Origin: Chitinophagales bacterium | Lineage (GTDB): Bacteria; Bacteroidota; Bacteroidia; Chitinophagales; Chitinophagaceae | DNA length: 64,000 nucleotides | Direction of reading: 5' to 3' | Assembly: GCA_017303415.1 (NCBI GenBank) | Contig: JAFLBJ010000001.1 | Location: forward strand, 1,116,001-1,180,000 | Shown here: in pieces, positions 1 through 8,851 of the stretch | How positions within the stretch are numbered: position 1 is the stretch's first letter | Layout: each line of letters starts with the position of its first letter | Translations under genes and position numbers: made by a program | Notes under the pieces: model-generated | The model's input: only the letters and a program-made list of their open reading frames with translations | Told to the model about the DNA's origin: nothing | Database searches by the model: none

Positions 1-87
1 TAAGGAACAGATAAATAAGAAATAAGGAAGTAAGGGAATGACCTCTTACTTCCTTATTTCTTATTTATCTGTTCCTTATTTTTTTCC
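1..87. repeat. Perfect 34-bp inverted repeat built from AAATAAG-like units, with T-run
   Basis: Arms at 1-34 and 45-78 are exact reverse complements around a 10-base loop. Each arm carries short tandem units (AAATAAG, AAATAAG, GAAGTAAG). A T-rich run follows at 78-87, so the + strand transcript would end in a classic hairpin plus U-tract. It probably terminates a gene lying to the left of the window. The core AAATAAGGAAGTAA recurs in the hairpin at 24733-24773. The left edge is cut by the window, so the arm may be longer. Confidence 0.8.
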
Positions 88-168
88 TCCCATGCAGCAC
101 CCCCGGGGCCATGAGTGTCTCTAATACATAGTTGGTTTTACCCGGCTAAGGCCGGGAAGGTGAAATAT

Positions 169-226
169 AAGCGACCCCCAAACTCTTTTCTGACTGCTTA
201 TGCTTATCCGGGGGTCGCTTTTTTTA
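169..226 (+). terminator. Intrinsic terminator, possibly ending a small RNA
   Basis: AAGCGACCCCC at 169-179 pairs with GGGGGTCGCTT at 210-220, followed by seven T from 219. A second compact hairpin (CCCGGC/GCCGGG with a four-base loop) lies at 141-156. No open frame precedes the terminator after the hairpin at 1-78, so the stretch from about 90 to 226 could be a short structured RNA or an attenuated leader of the lipoprotein gene at 352. No known RNA family was recognised. Bases 227-351 show no further structure. Confidence 0.65.
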
Positions 227-351
227 TGACTCTCCTCTTCAAATTAAGTCTCCGCAAATTTTTTCCGCAAATTTCTTCCCGTTAAATACCCGCCATACGG
301 TATTGCCGATATCCTTCTCCGATAGGATATTTATTCCCTAAATAATTAATC

Positions 352-915
352 ATGAAAGGAACGATCTGGATCGGCCTGGCGCTGTTGGGTGCCACTGCCT
401 GTAACAATGCCGAAGTAAAGGTAACGGCAGGGAAAGAGTCACTGCCCTCCAAGCCAGCGGATATGGCCTCTGTAAAGGGTATATTGAGTGGCCACACTTA
501 TACCATGGCTAAAACAGGGGCGTTATCACCCTTTGATTTAGATAAAGAAAAGGAGGTGGAGTGGTTTGATGACCAAAAGGACACAACCCGTTTCTTTCGT
601 GAATTTCAGGCGGGTCTGATGAAGACTGCATTCCGGTTTGAAATGGATTCCCTGGTCGAGTATAATAATGAGGGCAAGATGATCAATGGGAAATGGAGTC
701 TGGATACCCTTTATGATGAGGGAGAGGACCCCGGAATGCGGTTAAGGGTGCATTTTCTCGACAGTACAGGTAGTTTTGGTTTCCCTGGCTCAAATGGGCC
801 GATGGAAATGACCTATAGTTTTCGGGTTCTGGGGTGTGATGAAAAGGGGTTGTTGCTGGAATTACCCCGGGAGTTCAACCGGAGAAAGGTTGTTGGATTG
901 TTGAATACGAAATGA
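352..915 (+). CDS. Hypothetical lipoprotein, 187 aa
   Basis: The N-terminus is a short lipoprotein signal peptide with Cys17 in a GATAC lipobox, so the mature protein should be membrane anchored and face the periplasm or surface. The rest is a soluble beta-rich domain with a Ser-Gly-His-Thr-Tyr start near residue 47 and a run of acidic and aromatic residues. No catalytic motif is visible. The pattern (small lipoprotein, one beta-rich domain reporting changes of a property such as size or composition) resembles lipocalin-like Bacteroidota lipoproteins, but the match is too weak to name. It stands alone and converges on the M16 peptidase gene, with a shared terminator between them. Confidence 0.75.
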   Translation: MKGTIWIGLALLGATACNNAEVKVTAGKESLPSKPADMASVKGILSGHTYTMAKTGALSPFDLDKEKEVEWFDDQKDTTRFFREFQAGLMKTAFRFEMDSLVEYNNEGKMINGKWSLDTLYDEGEDPGMRLRVHFLDSTGSFGFPGSNGPMEMTYSFRVLGCDEKGLLLELPREFNRRKVVGLLNTK

Positions 916-932
916 ACCACATTGATCTAAAT

Positions 933-966
933 AAAAAAAGGTGCACCGGAGGGTGCACCTTTTTAT
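933..966. terminator. Bidirectional terminator between convergent genes
   Basis: AAAAGGTGCACC and GGTGCACCTTTT form a stem around GGAG. A-runs on the left and T-runs on the right give a U-tract on both strands. It lies between the convergent lipoprotein gene (ends 915) and the M16 peptidase gene (ends 985). It is an ordinary short terminator, unlike the long tandem-unit hairpins elsewhere in the window. Confidence 0.85.
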
Positions 967-984
967 TTTGAACGTCAGGGTTTT

Positions 985-3840
985 TTAGAATCCTTTCTGC
1001 GATTTCACCGGTTTGCCATCCACATCCAGTTCGATGATCTCGTAACCGAATTTTTCGAGGGTGGGTAATACTTTGGCTTTATCTCCCACGAGCAGGATAT
1101 TCATCTTGCTGAGGTCGATCCATTTCTTAGCAAAGGCGCTCAGTTCCTCTTTTGTCATGTTCTTGAGGATCTGGTTTTGTTTATCTACATAATCAGCAGG
1201 CAGATCATATTCCAAAATGCGACCGATAAATCCGGCTTTTTGGAATCCGGTTTCATACCGAAGGGCATCGATCTGTCCCAGGGCACTTTTCATAAAGGTC
1301 ATTTCATCATCGGTCAACCCTTTTTCCTGGAAATCTTTTAATTCCTTGATGACTTCACTCAGGGCGCTGTCGGAGGCGGCGGCTTTGATACCGGCGCTGA
1401 AAGAAAATTCTCCGCTGTATTTGTCGCCACTGAATCCGGAGCGTGCTCCGTAGGTCCAACCTTTGTCTTCACGCAGGTTCAGGTTCAGGCGGCTGTTGAA
1501 GGCTCCACCCAGCGGATAGTTCATCAGGAATGAACGATAATAGTCGCCTGTTGCATCGTATTTCAGGTTGGTCAGATAGCCAACACGGAATTCGGATTGG
1601 GCGGCATTCTTTACATCAACAAAATAGACCTTTGTTTTTTCAGCAGCCGGAGCTGTTTTGATCTCAGGAATAGTGATCTTCTTGTTTGGCAATTTGGATA
1701 AGAAGCTCAGCTTAGGTAAAACTTCACTTTCTTTTACATCACCCACCACTACTACATCCACTCCTTGTGAGGTCATATAGTTATCATAGTATCCCTGAAC
1801 ATCTTCGATGGTAAATGTTTTGACGGTTTCTTCTGTGCCGCTTTCACTAATACCCAAGATATTATTCTCGCCGTAGTTGATCTTATCAAATACAGCAGAG
1901 GCAATAGCGGCTGGTTGCGATTTTATCTGCTTAAAGCTTTCCAGCGTTTGGCGCTTCAGGCGGCTAAAGGCGTCATTGGTGAATTTGGGTTGGAGGATAC
2001 GTTCTTCCAACAAGGCCAGGGTGGCATCCAGGTTCTTGGTCAGCGAGAACAACTGGAAGGTAATGCCATCGGTGCCACTAAACACACTGATCGTGCTACC
2101 CAGTTTCTCCAATTCTTTGCTGAAATCCTCGGCGCTCCGCACTTTGGTGTCTTCATCCATCATGCTGGCAAAGAAGGAAGCAAGACCTGCTTTACCCAGG
2201 TTATCAGCCTGCATCAGGTGACCACCAGGTATTTTCACCGAAATATTTACGGTTGGGAGTTCATTGTTTTCAGCACCGATCACCCGTACTCCACCATTGA
2301 TATCTTTTTTCCAAAAAGCGGGCACTTTTACCACGGGGTTGGGTCCGCTTGATGGTTGTTTGGTGCGGTCAAATTTATCCTTGGCCTTTACATATTTCAA
2401 ACCATCGTAGCCATAAGAGGGAGGGGTATAGTTATCGGGGTTCACCTTATAGTTGTCGTTACCGGTAGTTTGCGCTTCCTGACCTTTGGTGAGTACACTC
2501 AATACTACACAATGTTTGTTCTTCACGTATTGTTTGTACACCCGCATAACATCTTCTTTTGTTACGGAGCGGTACATGTTCAATTCCTTACCGATCAGGT
2601 TGGGATTGTCATGGAAGGTTTCGTAAGCGGCCAATTGCGCAACTTTTCCCGAAACACTTTGCAGGCTGTTCATATACTGTGCCTCCCGTTGGCCAATGAA
2701 TTTGGCGATATCCTCATCAGTGATACCACGGGCTTCAAAGCTATCCAATGCGTTGTTCAGCAGGGAGTACATATAGGCCAGTGATTTGCCAGGATAGGGA
2801 ACAACCTGGAACATGAATTCACCGGAGAGTTCGGAGTTGGAATGGTTAACACTCGCCGCAAGAGCCAGCTGTTTTTTTACGAGTTGCTGATAGAGTACCG
2901 AGTTATTGCCTTGTCCAAGTACTTCGGCCAGGCAATCCAGGGCAGCCATATCAGGATGCTGATCGGCCACGGTAGGGTAGGCTTTCAGCATTACGGGTAC
3001 ACGGGCATAATTATCAACGTAAGAAACAAAACGGTGCTGGTTCAGTTCAGGAATCATCTTTGGCATATCATCCACACGGGGGCCGGAAGGAATGGAACCA
3101 AAATATTTTTCTACCAGTTTCACTACTTCTTTGGGGCTGACGTCACCGCCAATGGTGATCGTGGCATTATTCGGGCCATACCAGCGAAGGAAGAAATTTT
3201 TCAGGTCGTTCACATCCACACGATCCAGGTCTTCCACATAACCGATGGTCAGCCAGCTATAGGGGTGACCGTAGGGGTACATGGCCTGGGATAATTTTTC
3301 AAAAGCCAGTCCGTAGGGACGGTTGTCGTAGTTCTGACCTCTTTCATTTTTTACAGTAGAACGCTGGATCTCAAATTTTTGCTGTGTTACGGCATCCAAC
3401 AGAAATCCCATCCGGTCGGCTTCGAGCCAGAGCATTTTTTCCAACTGGTTGCTGGGAACTGTTTCAAAATAGTTTGTCCGGTCGCGGTTGGTGGTTCCAT
3501 TCAGGGTACCGCCCGACTCGGTTACGATCTTGAAGTGCTGCTCATCGCCTACGTTGTCACTTCCCTGGAACATCATGTGTTCAAAGAAGTGGGCAAAGCC
3601 GGATTTTCCGATCTCTTCACGGGCAGAACCTACGTGGTAGGTCACATCCACCCGAACCAGGGGATCTGAATGATCCTCATGGATGATCAGGGTAAGCCCA
3701 TTTTTCAATTTGTATTTCTCATACGGGATAACGATCTCGTCTCCCTTCCTTGTTACTTTTTCCACCAGTTTGGTCTGGGCCAGCAAAGAGCTGCTCAGTA
3801 CCAATGCCAAACAGGTAGATAGGAAAGTACTTTTTTTCAT
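985..3840 (-). CDS. M16 family zinc metallopeptidase, two tandem M16 domains
   Basis: A signal peptide (residues 1-22, ending LLAQ) sends the protein to the periplasm. The N-terminal M16 domain carries the inverted zinc motif HFFEH (His84, Glu87, His88), with the distal ligand Glu166 in NERGQN. The C-terminal half repeats the M16 fold without the motif, as usual for the inactive lobe of two-domain pitrilysin/insulinase-type enzymes. At 951 residues it has the full length of this Bacteroidota class, which degrades peptides inside a closed chamber. It is monocistronic: the divergent neighbour starts 144 bases away and a bidirectional terminator follows it. The physiological substrate cannot be told from sequence. 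Confidence 0.93.
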   Translation of the reverse strand: MKKSTFLSTCLALVLSSSLLAQTKLVEKVTRKGDEIVIPYEKYKLKNGLTLIIHEDHSDPLVRVDVTYHVGSAREEIGKSGFAHFFEHMMFQGSDNVGDEQHFKIVTESGGTLNGTTNRDRTNYFETVPSNQLEKMLWLEADRMGFLLDAVTQQKFEIQRSTVKNERGQNYDNRPYGLAFEKLSQAMYPYGHPYSWLTIGYVEDLDRVDVNDLKNFFLRWYGPNNATITIGGDVSPKEVVKLVEKYFGSIPSGPRVDDMPKMIPELNQHRFVSYVDNYARVPVMLKAYPTVADQHPDMAALDCLAEVLGQGNNSVLYQQLVKKQLALAASVNHSNSELSGEFMFQVVPYPGKSLAYMYSLLNNALDSFEARGITDEDIAKFIGQREAQYMNSLQSVSGKVAQLAAYETFHDNPNLIGKELNMYRSVTKEDVMRVYKQYVKNKHCVVLSVLTKGQEAQTTGNDNYKVNPDNYTPPSYGYDGLKYVKAKDKFDRTKQPSSGPNPVVKVPAFWKKDINGGVRVIGAENNELPTVNISVKIPGGHLMQADNLGKAGLASFFASMMDEDTKVRSAEDFSKELEKLGSTISVFSGTDGITFQLFSLTKNLDATLALLEERILQPKFTNDAFSRLKRQTLESFKQIKSQPAAIASAVFDKINYGENNILGISESGTEETVKTFTIEDVQGYYDNYMTSQGVDVVVVGDVKESEVLPKLSFLSKLPNKKITIPEIKTAPAAEKTKVYFVDVKNAAQSEFRVGYLTNLKYDATGDYYRSFLMNYPLGGAFNSRLNLNLREDKGWTYGARSGFSGDKYSGEFSFSAGIKAAASDSALSEVIKELKDFQEKGLTDDEMTFMKSALGQIDALRYETGFQKAGFIGRILEYDLPADYVDKQNQILKNMTKEELSAFAKKWIDLSKMNILLVGDKAKVLPTLEKFGYEIIELDVDGKPVKSQKGF

Positions 3841-3959
3841 CTGATGAACTTTTGGTTATTAGAATGGGCAGGTCTGCCCGGGGCGGCAATTTAAAGGAAA
3901 CCCCGCTTTAATCCATGCCATTTATCACAATAATAACTATGTGGAGCCTTGATCTTCGG

Positions 3960-3967
3960 TATTTTTG
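3960..3967 (+). promoter_or_regulatory. Bacteroidota -7 element (TAnnTTTG)
   Basis: TATTTTTG matches the TAnnTTTG consensus exactly and ends 17 bases before the ATG at 3985. No clear TTTG was seen at the expected -33 spacing. Its place argues against starting the protein at 3949, because that codon lies upstream of the element. Confidence 0.5.
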
Positions 3968-3984
3968 CTAAAAATTACACAGTT

Positions 3985-4788
3985 ATGAGCGAATACAGCC
4001 GAACAAACCATGAAATAGACTACCGGATCCTTGGGGAGGAGATGCAATGTGTGGAGATCGAACTTGACCCCCGGGAAACCGCGATAGCGGAAGCGGGGTC
4101 GTTTATGATGATGGATGACGGGATACAAATGGAGACGATTTTTGGAGATGGCACAGGGCAGGAGAAAGGTTTCCTTGGAAAACTTCTCTCAGCCGGCAAG
4201 CGCGTGCTCACCGGGGAAAGTCTTTTCATGACCACCTATACCAATACCGGTTCTGGAAAGAAGCGGGTGAGTTTTGCTTCTCCTTATCCCGGTAAGATCA
4301 TTGCGATGGACCTGCTTCGCCTGGGAGGAAAAATGATCTGTCAGAAGGATTCATTCCTTTGCGCTGCCAAAGGCGTTTCCGTGGGAATTGAATTTCAGCG
4401 AAAACTGGGAACCGGTTTGTTTGGTGGAGAAGGGTTCATTATGCAAAAACTGGAAGGGGATGGAATGGCTTTTGTCCATTCCGGCGGACATGTGATCGAG
4501 CGAGAATTGCAACCCGGAGAATTACTTAAGATCGATACCGGATGTATTGTTGCTTTTACCCCCTCCTGTGATTATGACATCCAGTTTGTGGGAGGAATCA
4601 AGAATACGTTATTTGGAGGAGAAGGGGTTTTCTATGCCACCCTGCGCGGACCAGGTCGTGTCTGGATCCAGTCGCTTCCCATTAGCCGTCTTGCCAGTCG
4701 TATCCTCGCTTACGGTACCTACAACAGAAAAGAAGAAGGAAGCTTGCTGGGAGGATTAGGGAATTTGTTGGATGGGGATGGTAGGTAA
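3985..4788 (+). CDS. AIM24/TIGR00266 family protein
   Basis: This 267-residue protein belongs to the AIM24 family (TIGR00266-like), a double-psi/beta-roll fold of glycine-rich strands without known catalytic residues. Family features seen are the N-terminal VEIELDPRE and AGSFMMM segments, the central GLFGGEGF motif and the C-terminal [14 protein letters not shown] repeat of the same motif. There is no signal peptide, so it should be cytosolic. The start at 3985 is preferred over an upstream in-frame ATG at 3949 because a -7 promoter element lies between them and homologues begin near this point. The biochemical role of bacterial AIM24 proteins is unknown. It converges on the M43 protease gene across a tandem-unit hairpin. 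Confidence 0.85.
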   Translation: MSEYSRTNHEIDYRILGEEMQCVEIELDPRETAIAEAGSFMMMDDGIQMETIFGDGTGQEKGFLGKLLSAGKRVLTGESLFMTTYTNTGSGKKRVSFASPYPGKIIAMDLLRLGGKMICQKDSFLCAAKGVSVGIEFQRKLGTGLFGGEGFIMQKLEGDGMAFVHSGGHVIERELQPGELLKIDTGCIVAFTPSCDYDIQFVGGIKNTLFGGEGVFYATLRGPGRVWIQSLPISRLASRILAYGTYNRKEEGSLLGGLGNLLDGDGR

Positions 4789-4790
4789 AA

Positions 4791-4854
4791 ATCGTGAGAT
4801 GTGAATCGTGAGACGTGAGAACAAACTCACCTCTTACGATTCACATCTCACGAT
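4791..4854. repeat. Heptamer-built inverted repeat (GTGAGAT/GTGAATC/GTGAGAC)
   Basis: Arms 4791-4819 and 4826-4854 pair over 29 bases with three mismatches around a 6-base loop. The left arm is made of GTGAGAT, GTGAATC and GTGAGAC. It fills nearly the whole gap between two convergent genes (ends 4788 and 4860). The same heptamers make up the larger arrays at 53951 and 60388. Confidence 0.85.
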
Positions 4855-4859
4855 ACTTC

Positions 4860-5834
4860 TTATGGCTGCGCAAAACTATTCCGCGGTCCGCCAGTTGCAA
4901 AGGTGGCCAGCATACGGGATTTCTGCCCTAAGCTGAACATATACATACAAGCATCATCGGAGTAGTCCATATAGTTCATGGTCATTTCTACGGGAGTTCC
5001 TGTACAGGTGCTCTTATGACCTGCAGCGGGGCAACCATAGTTAGCCGTGTTATGCAGCGGGGTATCACCCACCTGGTCGTTGCCACAAGTAGCATCACCC
5101 CAGATATGGCGGAGGTTCAGCCAATGGCCTACTTCGTGGGTTGCAGTACGGCCTTTGTTGAAAGGCGCAGCGGCAGTACCAGTACGGCCGGTTGCATTAT
5201 CATCCAATACCACACCATCTGTAGAGGAAGCACCACCGGGGAATTGAGCATAACCCAGGATACCACCACCCATGTTACATACCCAGATATTGAGTTTGGT
5301 TGTGGGGCTGGTAGGATTGATACCACCTTGCGCAGATTTTTTCATCGCATTGTTTGTGGTCCAACTTGTTTTGTTGGTCTGTTTACGGATCACCTGATCA
5401 AGTACAAACCGGATCTGAATATCGCCCGACTTTACACTTTGGTAAGTAGAGGTCAGGTTATAGTCGGCATTGGTTGCACTATAATCTTCGTTCAATACAT
5501 CGATCTGTGATTGTAACTGGGCCAGGGAAACATTTTGTGCCGCTGTGCGATACAATACATTGAAAACAACCGGGATTTCAATGATTCCATTGGCGAGCAA
5601 ACGTTGTGATTCCGGGCTCTCAACGAATTGTTGCGTAAAACGTTCGATAGCCGCCATCCGGTCAGCCAATCCCGGATCTTCCTGTAATTGTTGTTGTAAA
5701 ACTTCATTCGAGAAACAGATCCTTTGCGAGATAGCCGATTCTTCGGCCTGGATCTCTTCTGCAGGGCCTGCGGATTTTTTACAAGCCGCTACGAGCAAGA
5801 CACCTCCTAAGAGGAAAGCAAGGGTTTTTTTCAT
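4860..5834 (-). CDS. M43 family zinc metalloprotease lipoprotein (pappalysin-like)
   Basis: A lipoprotein signal peptide with Cys18 (LLVAAC) is followed by a helical propeptide-like segment to about residue 85 and then an M43/pappalysin catalytic domain. The extended zinc motif HEVGHWLNLRH gives His233, Glu234, His237 and His243, and a Met-turn (MNYMD) follows near residue 286. The conserved GDTP segment after the zinc motif also fits M43. At 324 residues it is a typical single-domain secreted protease of this phylum. It sits alone: the M48 gene is divergent and AIM24 convergent. It lacks the C-terminal type IX secretion domain found on many relatives, in keeping with its lipid anchor. Confidence 0.93.
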   Translation of the reverse strand: MKKTLAFLLGGVLLVAACKKSAGPAEEIQAEESAISQRICFSNEVLQQQLQEDPGLADRMAAIERFTQQFVESPESQRLLANGIIEIPVVFNVLYRTAAQNVSLAQLQSQIDVLNEDYSATNADYNLTSTYQSVKSGDIQIRFVLDQVIRKQTNKTSWTTNNAMKKSAQGGINPTSPTTKLNIWVCNMGGGILGYAQFPGGASSTDGVVLDDNATGRTGTAAAPFNKGRTATHEVGHWLNLRHIWGDATCGNDQVGDTPLHNTANYGCPAAGHKSTCTGTPVEMTMNYMDYSDDACMYMFSLGQKSRMLATFATGGPRNSFAQP

Positions 5835-5930
5835 AAATACGCGTGTGGTTTGGTTAAAAAAAATGATTCATCAATATATATTTTTTTAAATTTCATATAA
5901 CAACTGTTAGCCAAATATTATAACAACAAT

Positions 5931-5959
5931 GTTGCAAACCGTGAAAAAAGGTAGCTTTG
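5931..5959 (+). promoter_or_regulatory. Probable promoter of the M48 gene
   Basis: TAGCTTTG at 5952-5959 is an exact TAnnTTTG match. GTTG at 5931-5934 lies 17 bases upstream, close to the usual 19-21 for a -33 TTTG. The ATG follows 31 bases after the -7 element. Confidence 0.55.
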
Positions 5960-5990
5960 CTAAGTAATTCTTCTTAATCCATTTGCACGT

Positions 5991-7073
5991 ATGGAGTCAT
6001 TTTCCGGTATATATTATCTCGGCGAGGGTCAACCGCAATCAGTGCGTGTTTCTTTTGGGCTACAAAAAATGACCATCCATTTTGAGGATGGCACGGGACG
6101 TGAGGTATTCTGGTATTATGACAAAATTCTCCGGCAGGCATTTCAGCAGGTGGGTACCACCCGGGTCAAATACCTGGGCATTCCGCTTCAAACGATCGAG
6201 GTGAACCACCCAGGGTTTGCCGAGGCTTTGCAACAAAAATTGGGGAAGAATGACCGGTCCTGGTTACGTAAGACATTTGGGAATGGAGCCTCGACGCTGG
6301 TAAAGGTCCTTCTGGTCCTACTGGCCTTGATGGTTTCTTTTTATATCTGGGGAATTCCATTTTTGGCGGAAAGGCTTGCGAGGCGGGTGCCTGTTTCATA
6401 TGAGGAAAAACTGGGGGACGGGATGATGAGCACCCTGCTTTCCGGGTATACCACCAATGACCGACAGACCCTGCTGCTCAATGATTTTTTTGCTGAGATG
6501 AAGATCGAAACGGCCTATGATATCCACATCACGGTGGTGAAGGAAGATGTAGCCAATGCCTTTGCTGTACCCGGGGGCAATATTGTGGTGTACGACCGGT
6601 TGCTCAATGATATGGATAATTACGAGGAACTGGCAGCGCTTTTATCACACGAATTCACGCATATCCAGAACAAACATACCACCCGATCCCTCTTCCGCTC
6701 TTTGGGCTCCTCCCTTTTTCTTTCCATGCTCTTTGGGGATATGGGCGGGGTGATGAACCAGGCAATGCTTCAGGCCGACCAGTTAAAAACACTCAACTAC
6801 TCACGGAAACTGGAGAAAGAGGCCGACCTGGACGGGCTTAAAATTCTGGCCGATAGAAAGATCGACGGAAATGGGTTTGTGGGATTATTTAAACTTTTGG
6901 AAAAGGAAGTACAGCAATCGGGCGAAGATGTCCCTGCCGAATGGATCAGCTCCCACCCCGACCTCAAAAACCGGATCGAATACATCAAAGCAGACCCGAT
7001 GTTCAATAAGAATGGCGTAGCGAAGAACGAGACGTTGGAGGCTTTGTTTCAGCGGATGAAGGAGGATAGATGA
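5991..7073 (+). CDS. M48 family membrane metalloprotease
   Basis: The protein has an N-terminal beta-rich domain of about 85 residues (DUF7092-like), one transmembrane helix near residues 104-124 and a C-terminal M48 peptidase domain. The zinc motif HEFTH places His220, Glu221 and His224, and the third ligand is probably the Glu of KEADLDG near residue 276. Family members act in envelope protein quality control; with one membrane span the protease domain should face the periplasm. The last codons run into the tandem-repeat region that follows, and the stop at 7071 lies at the edge of the left arm. Confidence 0.9.
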   Translation: MESFSGIYYLGEGQPQSVRVSFGLQKMTIHFEDGTGREVFWYYDKILRQAFQQVGTTRVKYLGIPLQTIEVNHPGFAEALQQKLGKNDRSWLRKTFGNGASTLVKVLLVLLALMVSFYIWGIPFLAERLARRVPVSYEEKLGDGMMSTLLSGYTTNDRQTLLLNDFFAEMKIETAYDIHITVVKEDVANAFAVPGGNIVVYDRLLNDMDNYEELAALLSHEFTHIQNKHTTRSLFRSLGSSLFLSMLFGDMGGVMNQAMLQADQLKTLNYSRKLEKEADLDGLKILADRKIDGNGFVGLFKLLEKEVQQSGEDVPAEWISSHPDLKNRIEYIKADPMFNKNGVAKNETLEALFQRMKEDR

Positions 7074-7250
7074 TGGAGGACGGAGGACGGATGTTGGTTG
7101 TTGGATGACAGATGACGGATGTTGGATGTTGGATGTTGGAAGGGAGTCGAAGGGGCCGAGGGTGGCTGTCATCAGTCATCAGTCATCAGTCATCTGTCAT
7201 CCAACATCCGTCATCTGTCATCCGTCCTCCGTCATCTGTCACCCTTCATC
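7069..7250. repeat. Heptamer-built inverted repeat (GATGACG/GATGTTG type)
   Basis: The left arm (about 7069-7140) consists of GGAGGAC, GGATGTT, GATGACA and GATGACG units, and the right arm (about 7182-7250) of their complements. Two blocks pair exactly: ACAGATGACGGATGTTGGATG with its complement, and GGAGGACGGATG with its complement. They are separated on the left by an extra 14 bases, that is two heptamers, absent from the right. It lies between the M48 and DUF1800 genes. An open frame runs through it from 7112, but its translation is a Ser/Val/Ile/His repeat and is not believed to be protein. Confidence 0.85.
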
Positions 7251-7291
7251 CCCCCATTAAACCTTCCCCCCCAACCCCAGTCCAACCCCCC

Positions 7292-8749
7292 ATGTCACTA
7301 TCCCTTAAAACCAGGAATCACCACCTCATGTGGAGGGCCGGTTTTGGCCCTTCTGTGGAGCAATTGGCCGACCTGGACACCCTATCTCCCGCCCAATTAT
7401 TTAAAGCCCTGCAGCAATCTTCAAAAACCACTCCCGCGTATATGGATGTGGCAGGGGACTACCTGGACGGATTAAAGGCCGGGTTGGAAGAGGCCGGCCG
7501 CCAGCAAAAGAAAGAGCTGAGCCAGGAAGAGAAAAAGAAAATGCAGCAAATGTCGAGGGAAAGGATCCGCAGCCTGAACCTGACCTGGTTCAAGGAAATG
7601 GTGAATTCGGACGCCCAGCTTCGCGAAAAATTCGCGCTCTTCTGGCATGGCCATTTTGCCTGTCGCAACCTCAATGTTTATTACCAGCAAGGGTTACTGG
7701 ACATTCTTCGCAAAAATGCACTGGGAAGTTTTAGAGATATGTTGCATGCCGTTTCCAAATCAGCGGCCATGCTCAACTTTTTAAATAATCAACAAAACCG
7801 GAAAGACCATCCCAATGAAAATTTTGCCCGCGAGGTAATGGAACTCTTTACCCTGGGACGTGGAAACTATACCGAACAGGATATCAAGGAGGCCGCCCGG
7901 GCCTTTACAGGTTGGTCGGCCAACCTGCAGGGGGAATTTGTATTTCGACGGTTTCAACATGATACCGGGATAAAGACCGTTTTGGGCCGAACCGGAAACC
8001 TGACGGGAGAGGAGGTTTTGGACCATTTACTGGCGCAAAAACAAACTGCCCGGTTCATTACCCGCAAACTGTATCGGTTCTTTGTCAATGAGCAGGTGGA
8101 TGAGGCAAAAGTGGAATGGTTGTCTGAACGTTTCTATCAAAGCAATTACCAGATCAGTAAACTGGCCGAGGATATTTTTACCAGCGATTGGTTCTTTGAC
8201 GAAAAAAATACCGGAAATCATATCAAATCACCCGTTGAGCTATTGGTAGGTATCCAGCGCATGTTGCCCATGCAACTCGAGAATGAAGAAAGCCTGTTGT
8301 TTTTACAGAAAGCCCTGGGTCAGATTTTGTTCTATCCTCCCAATGTGGCGGGTTGGCCCGGAGGTAAATCATGGATCGACAGTTCAACATTACTGTTGCG
8401 GATGCGGATACCCCAACTGATCGTGGATGCGGATGAATTGAATATACGCGCCAAGGATGACGATGACCAGCAAATGGGAAAAAGGAATGATGCGGATAAA
8501 ATGCTGGTAAAAGGAATGAACAGAAGGGCATTGATAAAAGCAACGATCGATTGGAAGACGTATAACGAACAATACAGCAAAACAGAAAAGGATAAACTGG
8601 TGGATAGCATTGTGGGAAACCTGCTGATGGCAGACAGCCAGATCAATGGTTCATTGATCGTTCAGTTCAGTAATTCCAAAAGCCGGGAGGATTTTGTCCG
8701 GTCGGTAACCTTGCAGTTAATGAGTTTGCCGGAATATCAGCTTGCATAG
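7292..8749 (+). CDS. DUF1800 family protein
   Basis: This 485-residue protein is a DUF1800 member, recognised by the WRAGFGPS segment at the N-terminus, the FWHGHFA segment, NENFAREVMELFTLG and the following AARAFTGW. The function is unknown; the family is regularly encoded beside a DUF1501 protein, as here. The open frame continues upstream to 7112, but that part translates the tandem-repeat hairpin, so the ATG at 7292 (MSLSLKTRNHH) is chosen. There is no obvious signal peptide from this start. The partner gene follows after 102 bases that hold another hairpin. Confidence 0.88.
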   Translation: MSLSLKTRNHHLMWRAGFGPSVEQLADLDTLSPAQLFKALQQSSKTTPAYMDVAGDYLDGLKAGLEEAGRQQKKELSQEEKKKMQQMSRERIRSLNLTWFKEMVNSDAQLREKFALFWHGHFACRNLNVYYQQGLLDILRKNALGSFRDMLHAVSKSAAMLNFLNNQQNRKDHPNENFAREVMELFTLGRGNYTEQDIKEAARAFTGWSANLQGEFVFRRFQHDTGIKTVLGRTGNLTGEEVLDHLLAQKQTARFITRKLYRFFVNEQVDEAKVEWLSERFYQSNYQISKLAEDIFTSDWFFDEKNTGNHIKSPVELLVGIQRMLPMQLENEESLLFLQKALGQILFYPPNVAGWPGGKSWIDSSTLLLRMRIPQLIVDADELNIRAKDDDDQQMGKRNDADKMLVKGMNRRALIKATIDWKTYNEQYSKTEKDKLVDSIVGNLLMADSQINGSLIVQFSNSKSREDFVRSVTLQLMSLPEYQLA

Positions 8750-8755
8750 CAAAAA

Positions 8756-8804
8756 GACCGCGGTAGGAAGTCCGGAGTCCAGCTTCGGACTTCCTACCCC
8801 GGTC
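8756..8804. repeat. 19-bp inverted repeat between DUF1800 and DUF1501 genes
   Basis: GACCG and GGTAGGAAGTCCG (8756-8774) pair with CGGACTTCCTACC and CGGTC (8786-8804) with one internal mismatch around an 11-base loop. The arm carries partial tandem units of the GGAAGTCC/GGAGTCC kind. No T-run follows, so it is not a standard terminator. It may act on the mRNA between two genes that probably share a transcript. Confidence 0.75.
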
Positions 8805-8851
8805 TCCGGACTTAGAACATCCGATATCGAAAAAAAAATAACGTTACAACC

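Noticed and set aside
7112-7291. In-frame N-terminal extension of the DUF1800 protein
   Set aside because: It translates the heptamer hairpin as a Ser/Val/Ile/His repeat; homologues begin near MSLSLKTRNHH at 7292.
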